Shown: positions 15,921 to 24,765, counted from the stretch's first letter. The stretch: DNA of 64,000 nucleotides from Achromobacter pestifer (GCF_013267355.1 NZ_CP053985.1:3906001-3970000), one strand, 5' to 3'. Notes: generated by a model from the sequence alone, not told the origin. Made by a program: numbers and translations.

Positions 15921-16892
15921 TCACGGACCGGCGCCGCCCGCGCAGAGCATGCCGTAGCCGATGCCGTATTCCAGTGTTGGCGCATAGAGGCTGGCGTGGG
16001 GCATGCGTCCATCGGCGGCCTTGTAGGCTTCTCCAGCCGCGACCCAGGCCAGCAATTCCATGGCGCCTATGCCGGCGGTTTCGATCACGTTCCCGGCCTC
16101 CCAGGACCGGGTTCGTTCAAAGTCCAGATTCATCGCCATGTCCAGGAACTCCGCGTCGAACTCCGGATTCAGCTTGATGTCCGCGCGAGTGCGTCGGCCG
16201 TCCACCAGCATGGCGGCGCCTTCCTCGTGCATATCGCGCAGGCGGGAAAACCATTCTTCCCTGCTCATGCTGCCGCCGAGTTCCGCGTGCATTTGCCACG
16301 CCTGTACTTCGGGGGTGGCGGTGCCGCTCAGGGGGTAGTAGCGGGTCGGGTGATGCGAAAGGCCGCCTGAACCCAGATAGAGCGTCTTGAGGCCGCGCTG
16401 CGCCATGGCCAGGCCGATGGCCGTGCCCAGCTCGCGGATCCTGGCGAAGGTGGGCAGGGGCGGCGCGATGGCGTTCAGGAAAACCGGGATGACCGGACGC
16501 GTGTCCAGGCCGCCGAGCAGGCGGTGGATGGGCTGCGAGAACGCGTGGTCCACCGTCATGCCGTGCGAGGCTGCAGGATCGAAGCCGGCCCGCTGCAGCG
16601 ATTCGATCAGCCGCAGCGCTTCCTGGACGGGTACGTCCAGGTTGCCGCCGAAGCCGCCCACGTCATGCTCCGCGCGGGCCTGCAACCCGATGCAGTAGGA
16701 CGGCATCATGTCCAGGTGGAAGCCCGAGTAATGGTCCGAGCCGAAGACCACCACCACGTCAGGATCGTAGCGCTCGATCTCGGCGACGCACTGCTGGTAG
16801 AGCCGGGATATTTCGGGCTCTTCCCGTGGCGCCTTTGCGCGGATCATGATGATGGGCGAGTGCGATACGCATACAAGCATGCTTTGTGTCAT
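15921..16892 (-). CDS. Class III extradiol ring-cleavage dioxygenase, LigB/MhpB-like
   Basis: This is a 323-aa enzyme resembling MhpB (2,3-dihydroxyphenylpropionate 1,2-dioxygenase) along its length. Shared landmarks are CVSHSPII (His11), VVFGSDHYSGFHLDMMPSYC, HGMTVDHAFSQP, PVFLNAIAPPLP and LYLGSGGLSHHP, which hold the Fe(II) ligands and acid-base His residues. It would open a catecholic ring meta to the hydroxyls, using O2. The next upstream gene is an FAH-family hydrolase that could process the ring-fission product. The exact catechol is unknown; the C-terminal third diverges from MhpB, so I do not assign mhpB outright. Confidence 0.85.
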   Translation of the reverse strand: MTQSMLVCVSHSPIIMIRAKAPREEPEISRLYQQCVAEIERYDPDVVVVFGSDHYSGFHLDMMPSYCIGLQARAEHDVGGFGGNLDVPVQEALRLIESLQRAGFDPAASHGMTVDHAFSQPIHRLLGGLDTRPVIPVFLNAIAPPLPTFARIRELGTAIGLAMAQRGLKTLYLGSGGLSHHPTRYYPLSGTATPEVQAWQMHAELGGSMSREEWFSRLRDMHEEGAAMLVDGRRTRADIKLNPEFDAEFLDMAMNLDFERTRSWEAGNVIETAGIGAMELLAWVAAGEAYKAADGRMPHASLYAPTLEYGIGYGMLCAGGAGP

Positions 16893-16935
16893 GGAGGGCT
16901 GCTCCTGAAAGGCCGGGCGGAGATGGGCGGCATGG

Positions 16936-17919
16936 CTACGGTGTCCTTTCCACGTGATTGCTCAGCGTGCCCAGCCCGGATATGGCCACCGAAACGACGC
17001 CGCCCAACTCCGCCAGGTTGACGTTCTGCACCGCCATGCCACCGCCGGAGCGGCGCAGCGCCGTGCCCAGCGAGATGATGTCGCCGGGCATGAGCGTCAT
17101 GTACGAGGACAGGAATTCGATGACCTCGGGCAGCTTGAAGAAAAGATTGGCGGTGTTGTCCTGGGTGATCAGACGGCCGTCGTGGCTGCAGGAAACGTCC
17201 AGCGCGTGGGGGTCCTCGATGTCGTCGGAGGTGACCAGCCAGGGGCCGACCGCCGAGAACGTGTCGCTGCATTTGTAGCGGCCCGGATAGCTGACATGCG
17301 TGTCGACGTATTCGATCTGCTCGGGATCTCCGGCGCTCGGGTGTATGGCGCGGTAGTGGAACGTGTCCTCGGCGCGCATGGTCGGCGAGGTGAAGTCGTT
17401 GTGTATCGTGTAGCCGAAGACATGGTTCATGGCCTCGGCGGCGGAGACATCCTTGGCGCGGGCGCCGATCACAACGGCCAGTTCCGGTTCCGGGTGCACG
17501 CGTCCGTAGACGGGCCGGATCCGCAGCGCCGTGTGGTTGCCGGTCATCGCGGTCCAGGGTTTTACGAACACCGCCGGGTGCTTGGGGCCGGACAGGATGC
17601 GTTCGCTGTTGGCGCTGTTGTTCAGAGCCAGGCAGCAGAGCTTGGACGGCCGGCGTACGGGCGGGTGCCAGGTGATTTCGCCGGGCGAGAACTTGAGGGT
17701 GGCGCGCTGTCCGGACCCGTAGAGACTGTGCAGGTCGCGCAAGGCGGGCCACCAGGACCCGAGTTCGGTTTCGAGCAGCGGCAGCAGATCGGCCCGGATA
17801 TCGGCCAGTTGCGGCATGCCCTGGCTGGTCGCCGCCGCGGCGATGTCGACTACGTTGCCGTCCGCGTCCTCGAATCCGATCCTGTCGCGCCCTGCTGCCC
17901 AAAAGCTGGCGAGCTTCAT
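16936..17919 (-). CDS. Fumarylacetoacetate hydrolase (FAH) family protein
   Basis: This is a 327-aa protein. The metal-binding set of the family is visible: E144 and E146 in GRVHPEPELAVVIG and D175 in YTIHNDFT. The C-terminal FAH core motif LMPGDIISLGTALRR is also present. Known members cleave fumarylacetoacetate, hydrate 2-oxopentenoates or decarboxylate oxalocrotonate-type products. Beside a LigB-type dioxygenase, hydrolysis or isomerisation of the ring-cleavage product is the best reading. It is 44 bp upstream of the dioxygenase in the same direction. An IclR regulator precedes it, separated by a strong hairpin. Confidence 0.87.
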   Translation of the reverse strand: MKLASFWAAGRDRIGFEDADGNVVDIAAAATSQGMPQLADIRADLLPLLETELGSWWPALRDLHSLYGSGQRATLKFSPGEITWHPPVRRPSKLCCLALNNSANSERILSGPKHPAVFVKPWTAMTGNHTALRIRPVYGRVHPEPELAVVIGARAKDVSAAEAMNHVFGYTIHNDFTSPTMRAEDTFHYRAIHPSAGDPEQIEYVDTHVSYPGRYKCSDTFSAVGPWLVTSDDIEDPHALDVSCSHDGRLITQDNTANLFFKLPEVIEFLSSYMTLMPGDIISLGTALRRSGGGMAVQNVNLAELGGVVSVAISGLGTLSNHVERTP

Positions 17920-17988
17920 CCTGTTGCTCCTGGAAATGATGAAGCCTCAAGATAAACAAGCCGCGCCGCCATGCGTAGTCCGGCGCAG

Positions 17989-18013
17989 GCGCTTTCCGCC
18001 AGGCGGAAAGCGC
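17989..18013 (-). terminator. Perfect 25-bp inverted repeat between IclR and FAH genes
   Basis: Two 12-bp arms, GCGCTTTCCGCC and GGCGGAAAGCGC, flank a single A. On the minus strand this hairpin lies 8 bp after the IclR stop and 70 bp before the FAH start. It would fold very stably but has no T-run, so it could terminate, attenuate or protect the mRNA. Confidence 0.5.
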
Positions 18014-18020
18014 TGGGGCC

Positions 18021-18764
18021 TCAACCCAGCTGGATGGCCTCCGCCAGGTCATTGCAGACTTCCCGCAGCGGCAGCAGCTGGCTCTTGATGAAGGCTGGCG
18101 TCATGATGGAACCGAAGGAGGTCAGCGAGACGCAGGCCGCGAGCTCATCGGCGACCATCAGCGGCACGGCCAACGTGGCGGTTTCGCGGGGCCCCGCCGC
18201 AAGCCTCAGCCCGTACCCCTGGCGTCGAGTCCGGTCGATCGCGTCAGCCAGGAGCAGTCCGGATTCGGTGCCGCCTGCGTCCTTGAGCAGCACTTGCAGG
18301 GCGGCTGAGCGCTCGGCCTCGGAGCAGAAGGACAGGTAGGCCAGGCCAGCCGCGGTCCTGTCCAGGGGCAGCCGATGGCCGTAGGTGCTGGGCTGGGACG
18401 CCAGCGGGCTGTAGGGCATGGTGCTGAAACGCACGACCATGGCATCCACGTCCAGCGTCGAAATCGCCAGCGGCCATTTCAAGACCTTGGTGGCCCGGAT
18501 CAGCATGGGCATGGCCATGTCGACCACGCGCTGCCGGTCGCCGCAGCCAGCGCTCAACTCCATGACTTTGGCCGTCAGGCAGTAGATGCCGACAACTCCA
18601 GTCCCGCGCACATAGCCTTCCTGGCGCAGCGTCTCCAGCATCCGATGCAAGGTTGCCTTGGGCTGGCCCGTGGCCGCGTGCAGATCCTGCAACGAGGCTT
18701 CCGGCTTTTCATTCAGGACCCGAAGCAACTGCAATACCCGGGATACGCTGCGTATGTTCTCCAT
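18021..18764 (-). CDS. IclR-family transcriptional regulator
   Basis: This is a 247-aa regulator. Residues 1-65 are the winged helix (SVSRVLQLLRVLNE, then GQPKATLHRMLETLRQEGYV). Residues ~75-245 are the IclR effector domain (GHRLPLDRTAAGLAYL; GPRETATLAVPLM). Aromatic operons with LigB-type dioxygenases often carry IclR activators such as MhpR, so it probably controls the FAH and dioxygenase genes downstream. It lies 33 bp after a LysR regulator in the same direction, an unusual pairing of two regulators. The effector is unknown. Confidence 0.87.
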   Translation of the reverse strand: MENIRSVSRVLQLLRVLNEKPEASLQDLHAATGQPKATLHRMLETLRQEGYVRGTGVVGIYCLTAKVMELSAGCGDRQRVVDMAMPMLIRATKVLKWPLAISTLDVDAMVVRFSTMPYSPLASQPSTYGHRLPLDRTAAGLAYLSFCSEAERSAALQVLLKDAGGTESGLLLADAIDRTRRQGYGLRLAAGPRETATLAVPLMVADELAACVSLTSFGSIMTPAFIKSQLLPLREVCNDLAEAIQLG

Positions 18765-18797
18765 ATGTCTGACCTGGTTTTCCGATGGAGCCGGCCT

Positions 18798-19715
18798 TCA
18801 GGCGGCCCTGTCCGAAGCAAAGCTCTCAGCTATCAATGTGCGCAGCCAGCGGTTGGCCGGGTCATGGTGTACCCGTTCGTGCCAGTACATCACGACATCG
18901 AAGGGGTCGATGCCGAGCGGACAGGGCAGTACTTCAAGCCCGCACCTACCCTTGACGAATCGGGCCAGGGCCGAAGGCGCAACCAGCACGCAGTCGGTTT
19001 CGCTGGCGATCATGGCGCTCAGTAGAAAGCTGGGCGAAGTGAGTTTCACCGCACTGGCGGGCAGCATGCCCAGCAGCGCCTGTTCGGCGCGGCCGTGGAT
19101 GTGGCCGAGCACGCCGGCCGAAACCACGATGTGCGAGGCTTCGAGAAACCTGGCCTGAGTCAGCGGACTCGAGAGGATCGGGTTTCCCGAACGGACCAGG
19201 CAGACATACTGCTCGGTGTAGAGCCGGCGACAGCGTATGGCATTTTCCAATGCCGGAAAGGCTCCCACGGCGACGTCGACGGCGCCGGATTTCAGTTCTT
19301 CCGGGAGGGATTTGATGGACAGGCGCTGGGCGTTGAAACGCAGGCCCGGCCAGGCTGTGCAGGTTCTCATGAGTTCCGGAATCAGCACCAGCTCTCCTAC
19401 GTCGGACGCCGCGATGGAAAACTGCCGGTCGCTGGTTTCAGGATCGAACGGTACGGTCGGCAGCAGGCGTTCTGCGGCCAGTTCCACGATTTCAGTGACG
19501 GGCGCCACGCAGTCATGCGCCCGTGGCGTCGGCTCCACGCCCCTTGCCGTCGGAATAAACAGCGGGTCATCAAACGCGAGGCGCAGCTTGGCCAGCCCTC
19601 GGCTCATGGCTGCCTGGGATATTCCCAGTTCCTCGGACGCCTTGCGCAGGTTCTTCTGTTCGTAGAGAACCAGGAAGGCGTGCAGCAGCCGCAAGTCCAG
19701 ATCGGGAAGGCGCAT
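18798..19715 (-). CDS. LysR-family transcriptional regulator
   Basis: This is a 305-aa regulator. The start MRLPDLDLRLLHAF has CAGGAGACTTC before it; an upstream ATG would add 13 residues. The N-terminal HTH reads NLRKASEELGISQAAMSRGLAKLR, and a periplasmic-binding-like effector domain follows (RQFSIAASDVGELVLIPEL). It resembles the NodD/NahR/LinR side of the family, which responds to aromatics. It is divergent from the VOC dioxygenase and alpha/beta hydrolase pair across 195 bp and is therefore the likely activator of that pair. No convincing T-N11-A box was found in the gap. Confidence 0.87.
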   Translation of the reverse strand: MRLPDLDLRLLHAFLVLYEQKNLRKASEELGISQAAMSRGLAKLRLAFDDPLFIPTARGVEPTPRAHDCVAPVTEIVELAAERLLPTVPFDPETSDRQFSIAASDVGELVLIPELMRTCTAWPGLRFNAQRLSIKSLPEELKSGAVDVAVGAFPALENAIRCRRLYTEQYVCLVRSGNPILSSPLTQARFLEASHIVVSAGVLGHIHGRAEQALLGMLPASAVKLTSPSFLLSAMIASETDCVLVAPSALARFVKGRCGLEVLPCPLGIDPFDVVMYWHERVHHDPANRWLRTLIAESFASDRAA

Positions 19716-19910
19716 GAAGTCTCCTGGCTGTGCCTGATTCGATATCCGATCCATAGCGATTCGCGTAGCGGCATTGCTGCGCGCCGGGACCCATCCTCAT
19801 ACTGGAATCACCGCATCGACACTTGATTTCGGCTGATCGCCGATGGCAAACCTTATCAAAGAGGACGCCCAGGAGACAAGCGGAACGAACGATTCCATCG
19901 AGGAGGCTAC

Positions 19911-20873
19911 ATGAGAGACGAGCAGATTCTTGGCCTGCACCACATCACGCTGTGCACGAGAAGCGCGCAGGAAGACGTGGATTTTTTCGTCAAGGTTTTG
20001 GGGCAGCGCTTCATCAAGCGAACGCTTTTTTTCGACGGACGGATTCCGATCTATCACCTGTATTTTTCCGACGAGGCGGGAACGCCCGGCACGGTGATGA
20101 CGACATTCCCGATGCTGCGCACCGGCCTGCTCGGCAGAAAGGGATCGGGCCAGTTCACGGCGATCGCCTATTCCATTCCCGCGGGGTCATTGGATTTCTG
20201 GCGTGAGCACCTGGGGCGAAGCAAGGTGCAAGTCGCGGGAGAGTCCGAGCGGTTCGGAGAGAAGTACATCCGTTTCGTCCATGCCGGCATCGATTTCGAA
20301 CTCGTCGAGGATCCCACGGATTTGCGCCCGGTGTGGAAGTCGGAGTATGTGCCGCGGCAGTATGCCGTGCGCGGCTTCCACAACTGGACAGCAGCGGTCC
20401 GGGAGCTCGAGGGCATGGAGGATTTCCTCAAGGCGGCGTGGAAATTCCGCCTGACCCGCTCGGACGGAAAGTTCAAACGCTACGAGGCGGTCGACGGCGG
20501 GCCCGGGAAGCGGATCGACATCGCGCATGAGCCCGACATGCGCCAGGGAACCTGGACCCTGGGGCAGGGGATCGTGCATCACGGCGCCTTCGACGTCGCG
20601 GACTATGACGCTCAAGCCAGCGTCAAGTTCGACATCGAAGGCATGGGATACACCGACTTTTCCGACAGGAAGAACCGGGGCTATTTCGAATCCGTCTATG
20701 TGCGCACACCTGGTGGCGTGATGTTCGAAGCCACCAAGTCGCTGGGTTTCAAGATGGACGAAGACGAGGACAGCCTGGGTAGCGAGTTGATGATTGCGCC
20801 GGAGTTGGCGGCAAGATATTCGCGCGACGAAGTCCTGGCGCTGATGCAGCGGGACGATCCGATTCACATTTGA
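19911..20873 (+). CDS. VOC-family ring-cleaving dioxygenase
   Basis: This is a 320-aa protein with two glyoxalase/VOC modules. A strong AGGAGG lies 4 bp before the ATG. A possible metal triad is visible: His in GLHHITL, His in GIVHHGAFDV and Glu in GGVMFEATKS. This is the 2-His-1-carboxylate pattern of type I extradiol or hydroquinone dioxygenases such as LinE/MhqA-type enzymes. The ending with DEDEDSLGSELMIAPEL matches the ring-cleaving VOC group (MhqO-like). It is followed 37 bp later by an alpha/beta hydrolase. Together they suggest ring opening of a hydroquinone or catechol and hydrolysis of the product. Confidence 0.82.
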   Translation: MRDEQILGLHHITLCTRSAQEDVDFFVKVLGQRFIKRTLFFDGRIPIYHLYFSDEAGTPGTVMTTFPMLRTGLLGRKGSGQFTAIAYSIPAGSLDFWREHLGRSKVQVAGESERFGEKYIRFVHAGIDFELVEDPTDLRPVWKSEYVPRQYAVRGFHNWTAAVRELEGMEDFLKAAWKFRLTRSDGKFKRYEAVDGGPGKRIDIAHEPDMRQGTWTLGQGIVHHGAFDVADYDAQASVKFDIEGMGYTDFSDRKNRGYFESVYVRTPGGVMFEATKSLGFKMDEDEDSLGSELMIAPELAARYSRDEVLALMQRDDPIHI

Positions 20874-20910
20874 TGCTGGCCGACGTGGTCATGGCAACCG
20901 AGACTCAACA

Positions 20911-21672
20911 ATGAAATCCTATAAATTGATCGGGAACGGCTTGCAGAAGGTGCTGCTGTTTCCCGGTTTGCTCGGAACGCAGAATGCGTTCGACGAGGCC
21001 CTCCATTACGCCGATGTTGAACGCTACCAGTATGCAGTGGTGGACTACCGGGGGTACGGCGCGTCGAAGAACCTGGCGGGCCTGTTCACATTGTGCGAAG
21101 CTGTCATCGACGCTTGCAAGCTGGTGGAATTCCTTGGTTGGCAGAAGTTCTCGGTCGGAGGGCATTCGATGGGCGCGTTGACCGCGCAGATGGTGGCGAT
21201 CGCCATGCCTCGACGGGTCGCGTCCATCATCTCCATTGCGGGCGTGAGCGCGAAGGGAACGAAGCCCGATGCTGAGCGGGCGGCGCTGTTGAAGGATGCG
21301 GCGCGCGACCCCAAAAGCCGCGAGAAACTTGTCGTTGCGGGAACGGCGGATCGATACACGGAGGGCTTCGCGCGCGCGATGGTCGCGGCGACTTTCGACC
21401 AGATAGCTCCGGACGCATTCGCGTCCTATGCCAAGGATGCCAGCCGTACCGATGTCAGTGACGATGCCAGGATCCTGGCCTTGCCCATGCTGGCGCTGGT
21501 CGGGCAATTCGATCCTGCTTGCGGTGAGCAGGTCGCCCGGGAAAAGATATCGGCCATTTACGCGGAGACTGTCATAGAGGTCGTTCAAGGCGCGGGGCAC
21601 TATCCGCATGTCGAGGCGCCGGCGGCCACGGTCTCCGCCGTTGAGAGATTTCTTGCGGCGAGCGGTGGATAG
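20911..21672 (+). CDS. Alpha/beta-fold hydrolase
   Basis: This is a 253-aa cytosolic hydrolase. The nucleophile elbow is GGHSMGA with Ser86. The acid is likely the Asp in VGQFDPACG, and the His is in GAGHYPHVEAP. The oxyanion region is FPGLLGT. It is a short single-domain protein like meta-cleavage product hydrolases and esterases. Its place 37 bp behind the VOC dioxygenase suggests C-C or ester bond hydrolysis of the ring-opened product. Substrate specificity cannot be read. Confidence 0.85.
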   Translation: MKSYKLIGNGLQKVLLFPGLLGTQNAFDEALHYADVERYQYAVVDYRGYGASKNLAGLFTLCEAVIDACKLVEFLGWQKFSVGGHSMGALTAQMVAIAMPRRVASIISIAGVSAKGTKPDAERAALLKDAARDPKSREKLVVAGTADRYTEGFARAMVAATFDQIAPDAFASYAKDASRTDVSDDARILALPMLALVGQFDPACGEQVAREKISAIYAETVIEVVQGAGHYPHVEAPAATVSAVERFLAASGG

Positions 21673-21678
21673 TCCGCC

Positions 21679-21698
21679 CGCCGGCTCGCGAGCCGGCG
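21679..21698. terminator. 20-bp perfect palindrome between convergent genes
   Basis: CGCCGGCTCG followed by its reverse complement lies 7 bp after the alpha/beta hydrolase stop and before the end of the opposing PIG-L gene. The position fits a shared bidirectional terminator. No T-runs are present. Confidence 0.45.
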
Positions 21699-21748
21699 AG
21701 GTTCGCCAGTGACCCCGGCGCCAGGAACTCGTCGCGCGTTCGCGCCGC

Positions 21749-23830
21749 CTACCGCAGCTGGGTCGGCGTGGCCGCCTGCGACGCCTGCGTCGGCATGCGG
21801 CCCACGCTGAGCGAGCCTGGATCTTCGACGGAGGGCCGCAATACCGCCGCCTGGTTGGCGTCGTTGGCGCCGAGCTTGGGCAGGTCGATGGGGCGCGCGG
21901 CCACGGTTTCGAAGGGACCGCCGCCGGCGGACGGCACGCCCTCGAGGGTCAAGCCGCGGGTCCAGTTGCCTTCGCGGCGCGACAGCACCTCGTAGCGCTG
22001 CGGGCCGCCGGTGGCGCGGGCGACGATGTAAAGCGTGCCGTTGACCAGGTTGAGCGCGGGCGGCGAGGCGGCCTGGGCGTCCAGCTTGGCCGGCCTGCCG
22101 TGCTCCACCAGCCAGAGCTGTCCGCCGGCGCGTTCCAGCAGCGCGACCATGACGTTGCCGCTGGCATCGGCGCCGATGGCCGGGCGGCCGATGTAGGGCA
22201 CGCCCATGTCGGTCGGGGAGCCCCAGTCCATGTCGAGATCGGTGGTGTCGCCGGTCTCCATCAGCCGGGTCAGATGGTTGCTGCCGCGCTGGCGGAAATA
22301 GAGTTCGACGCGGTTCTGGTGATTGCGGATCGCCGCCAGGCCGCCGGCGGCCTGGGGCGCGGGCACGCGGCGCCAGTCCTGCCATTCGGGTCGCTGGCTC
22401 TTGGCGGCAGGCAGTTGGCGGGTGTAATAGAGTTCGCCGGCCGCGGTGATGGCGAAGATGACGTAGCGCCCGTCGCCGCCCAGCGCCGCGGCCGGGGAGC
22501 CGGTCACGCCTTCCAGCGGCGGCAGGTCCTGCCAGGTGCTCCAGCTGCCGTCGACGCCGGACGGCCTGATCCAGTGCAGCAGGCCGTCGTAGCCCAGCGC
22601 CACGGCGGCGGCTTCGCCGCGCGGCGCGACGGCCGGGATCTGGGTCACGCGCAGGCCGCCCAGGGCTTGCCAGCCTTGCCAGGTGCCGTCATGGCGCTGC
22701 TTGTTCGCCCACACGCCGCCCAACGGGTCGCGCGCCATCAGGCCGGCCGTGCCGTCGGCATGGGTGAACGAGACCAGCGGGCCGCTGGTGCGTCCGCCCA
22801 GGCTTTGCCAGCGGCGCTGGCTCGCGTCCCAGCGGTTGACGGCGCCATTGGTTTCGCCGGCGGCGAACACCACCATGCCGCCGCGCCCGTCCGGGTAGAG
22901 CTGCGGCGCGATGTCCTGGCGCGACACGTAATAGGCGCGCTGCACCCAGGCCGCGGCGGGGCCGGCCGGCTCCTTGCAGCCCGTGGGGCCGGCGCAGTAG
23001 TGGTAGTCGTTCCAGGCGTAGTGTTGGAAGATCAGCGACTTGCTGGCGATCTCGGCCTGGGTCAGGTTGGTGGCGCGTTCCTGGCTGGGGTAATCGACAT
23101 AGCCCATCTCGGCGTAGTTGCCGGGCGCGCGCAGCATGGCTTCGCGCGCCAGCCGCGCGCTGGCGATATGGTCGGGATGTCCGTGGCCGGCGCAGCGCCA
23201 GCACAGCTGCGTATAGGGCACGGCGATGGTGTCGTCGAGGTGGCGCACCGTGGTCGGCGCGTACTGGCGGATCAGGTCGGCCAGGGTGTCGATCAACTGT
23301 TCGCGCGTATAGGACTCTGGATAGGGGCCCAGCGTATCGACGTTCTGGCCGGGCACGGATTCGGTGCGGCTCAGCGGCGTCAGGCTGCCCCAGCCATTGC
23401 CCAGCCAGGGATCTTTCAGGCGCATGTGCCACAGCTGCACGCGCGGATTGCCTTTCAGGGTGAAGCGCGCGATGCGCCGGCCGCCCGCGGTGCCAGCGTC
23501 CTCTTTCCATTCGTCCGGTTGATGCGCCATATAGGCGTAGGCGGAGCGCACGCCGCGCTCGCGGCTCAGCATGTAGCCTTCGCCTTCGCCGGCATCGCTG
23601 GCGGTCAGGTAGACCAGCCGCACGCAGCCGCCCGCCTGGATGTTGGAGGCGATGTCGGGGTTCATGAACAGCAGATCGTCGTCCAGGTGGGCGACGAAGG
23701 CCATATCCTTGATGCCGTGGCATTGCGCCAGCGTCGGCGGAGCGGCGAACGCGTGGGCGGAGAGCAGGGAGGCGACGGTACAGAATAGCGCCCGGCCAAC
23801 GGGGCGCAGCAAGGCCAACAAGACGGACAT
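21749..23830 (-). CDS. Secreted PIG-L family deacetylase with C-terminal beta-propeller region
   Basis: This is a 693-aa protein with a signal peptide (cleavage near AHAFAAPP). Residues ~40-310 are a PIG-L/LmbE zinc deacetylase domain, with AHLDDDLLF in place of the usual AHPDDE and GHGHPDHIASARLAREA supplying the second zinc site. Residues ~330-650 consist of repeated blades with W-x-W/L-G patterns (NRWDASQRRWQSLGG, DGTWQGWQALGG, DGSWSTWQDL, EWQDWRRV). This suggests a PLL/fucose-lectin-like beta-propeller that could bind glycans. Deacetylation of an extracellular or periplasmic N-acetyl sugar is likely. The gene is isolated and convergent with the hydrolase before it. Confidence 0.8.
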   Translation of the reverse strand: MSVLLALLRPVGRALFCTVASLLSAHAFAAPPTLAQCHGIKDMAFVAHLDDDLLFMNPDIASNIQAGGCVRLVYLTASDAGEGEGYMLSRERGVRSAYAYMAHQPDEWKEDAGTAGGRRIARFTLKGNPRVQLWHMRLKDPWLGNGWGSLTPLSRTESVPGQNVDTLGPYPESYTREQLIDTLADLIRQYAPTTVRHLDDTIAVPYTQLCWRCAGHGHPDHIASARLAREAMLRAPGNYAEMGYVDYPSQERATNLTQAEIASKSLIFQHYAWNDYHYCAGPTGCKEPAGPAAAWVQRAYYVSRQDIAPQLYPDGRGGMVVFAAGETNGAVNRWDASQRRWQSLGGRTSGPLVSFTHADGTAGLMARDPLGGVWANKQRHDGTWQGWQALGGLRVTQIPAVAPRGEAAAVALGYDGLLHWIRPSGVDGSWSTWQDLPPLEGVTGSPAAALGGDGRYVIFAITAAGELYYTRQLPAAKSQRPEWQDWRRVPAPQAAGGLAAIRNHQNRVELYFRQRGSNHLTRLMETGDTTDLDMDWGSPTDMGVPYIGRPAIGADASGNVMVALLERAGGQLWLVEHGRPAKLDAQAASPPALNLVNGTLYIVARATGGPQRYEVLSRREGNWTRGLTLEGVPSAGGGPFETVAARPIDLPKLGANDANQAAVLRPSVEDPGSLSVGRMPTQASQAATPTQLR

Positions 23831-23923
23831 AACAGGGCGCAGCAGAAAAGGCGCGGCGCGTAAGGGGTATTGAGGTGGGACCAGTATAGCGGCGCGGGAT
23901 CGCGATAATTGGGGGCGGTACAG

Positions 23924-23942
23924 ACCGCGCCTGTGGCGCGGT
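23924..23942 (-). terminator. Hairpin after secreted hypothetical gene
   Basis: An 8-bp stem ACCGCGCC / GGCGCGGT with a TGT loop lies 12 bp past the stop at 23955 on the minus strand. It is a plausible terminator although no T-run follows. The remaining 93 bp before the PIG-L start show nothing else distinct. Confidence 0.45.
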
Positions 23943-23954
23943 TGGCCCCGTGCG

Positions 23955-24692
23955 CTAGCGGCCTGGCGTGGTCGCGGCCTTCTCGCCCTGGTACGGGCTG
24001 AGATCCAGCCCCGCCCGCTGAAAGCGCTGCACGATTGCCGGCAGCTGTTTGCTCTGGCTTGCGCCGTCGACCGCCTGGATGGCCAGGCGGCATTTCCCGA
24101 TGTCCTTCGGACAGCCGTGGCCGGGCGCCAGCAGACTGGCGTACACCGATATGTTGACGGCCAACTGGGACACCTGCACGGTGGCCGGCTTGCCCAGGTA
24201 GAAGTCGGCGAGGTCGCGCTTCAAGCGGGCGGCTTCCTTCTTGCCGGCCACGGCGCCGTCGCGGCAATCCATGAAGGTGGGGGAACCGTCGACCAACTCC
24301 ATGCGGCTGCATGCCAAGGCCAAGCGTTGGGCGGGCAGGAGGCCCGCGGGCAACTGGGCCCGGACTGTCGGGGATCCGGAGGTGGCGAACGACACGATCT
24401 GTCCGTCCTTGCTCCTGCCGGCGTCGACCGGGCCCGCGATCAGCATGGTTACGTCCAGCGAGGCGGGAAAGCGCGCGGTCGGGCCGTTGGCATAGGCTTG
24501 GGACACGGTTTCGGCGGTCGCGATGGGCAGGCCGAGGCGCGCGCCGATGAGGCTGCTGCCACCCTGCATGTAGGTGTCGAGCTCGTCGCGCAGCACCGCT
24601 TCGAGCACCGCAGTCTCGGTGGCGGAAAGACTGTAGGCGGCGCTGGCCAGCGCGGGGACCAGCAGGCCCAGCATCGCGCAGAGTTTTTTCAT
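23955..24692 (-). CDS. Secreted protein of unknown function
   Basis: I do not recognise this 245-aa protein. The start MKKLCAMLGLLVPALASAAYS gives a typical signal peptide; an open frame continues 58 residues upstream but would bury it. The mature part has four cysteines in two pairs (CSRMELVDGSPTFMDC and CPKDIGKC) that could form disulfides. It has no membrane segment. It lies between a LysR regulator and a PIG-L deacetylase, all on the minus strand, with hairpin-like ends suggesting a separate transcript. No function is proposed. Confidence 0.6.
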   Translation of the reverse strand: MKKLCAMLGLLVPALASAAYSLSATETAVLEAVLRDELDTYMQGGSSLIGARLGLPIATAETVSQAYANGPTARFPASLDVTMLIAGPVDAGRSKDGQIVSFATSGSPTVRAQLPAGLLPAQRLALACSRMELVDGSPTFMDCRDGAVAGKKEAARLKRDLADFYLGKPATVQVSQLAVNISVYASLLAPGHGCPKDIGKCRLAIQAVDGASQSKQLPAIVQRFQRAGLDLSPYQGEKAATTPGR

Positions 24693-24765
24693 GGATACGT
24701 TTCGGCGGTGTGGTTCGGCGCGCCAGGGTAACCGGTTTCGGAATTCTGCTTGCGCGTGGAAGATG

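Noticed and set aside
15921..18764. Calling the block a true mhp (phenylpropionate) operon
   Set aside because: Only the LigB-type dioxygenase resembles MhpB; the mhpA, C, D, E and F counterparts are missing, and the hydrolase is FAH-type.
22100..23788. 562-codon plus-strand frame opposite the PIG-L gene
   Set aside because: Composition is typical of a GC-bias shadow; the PIG-L reading has zinc motifs and a signal peptide.
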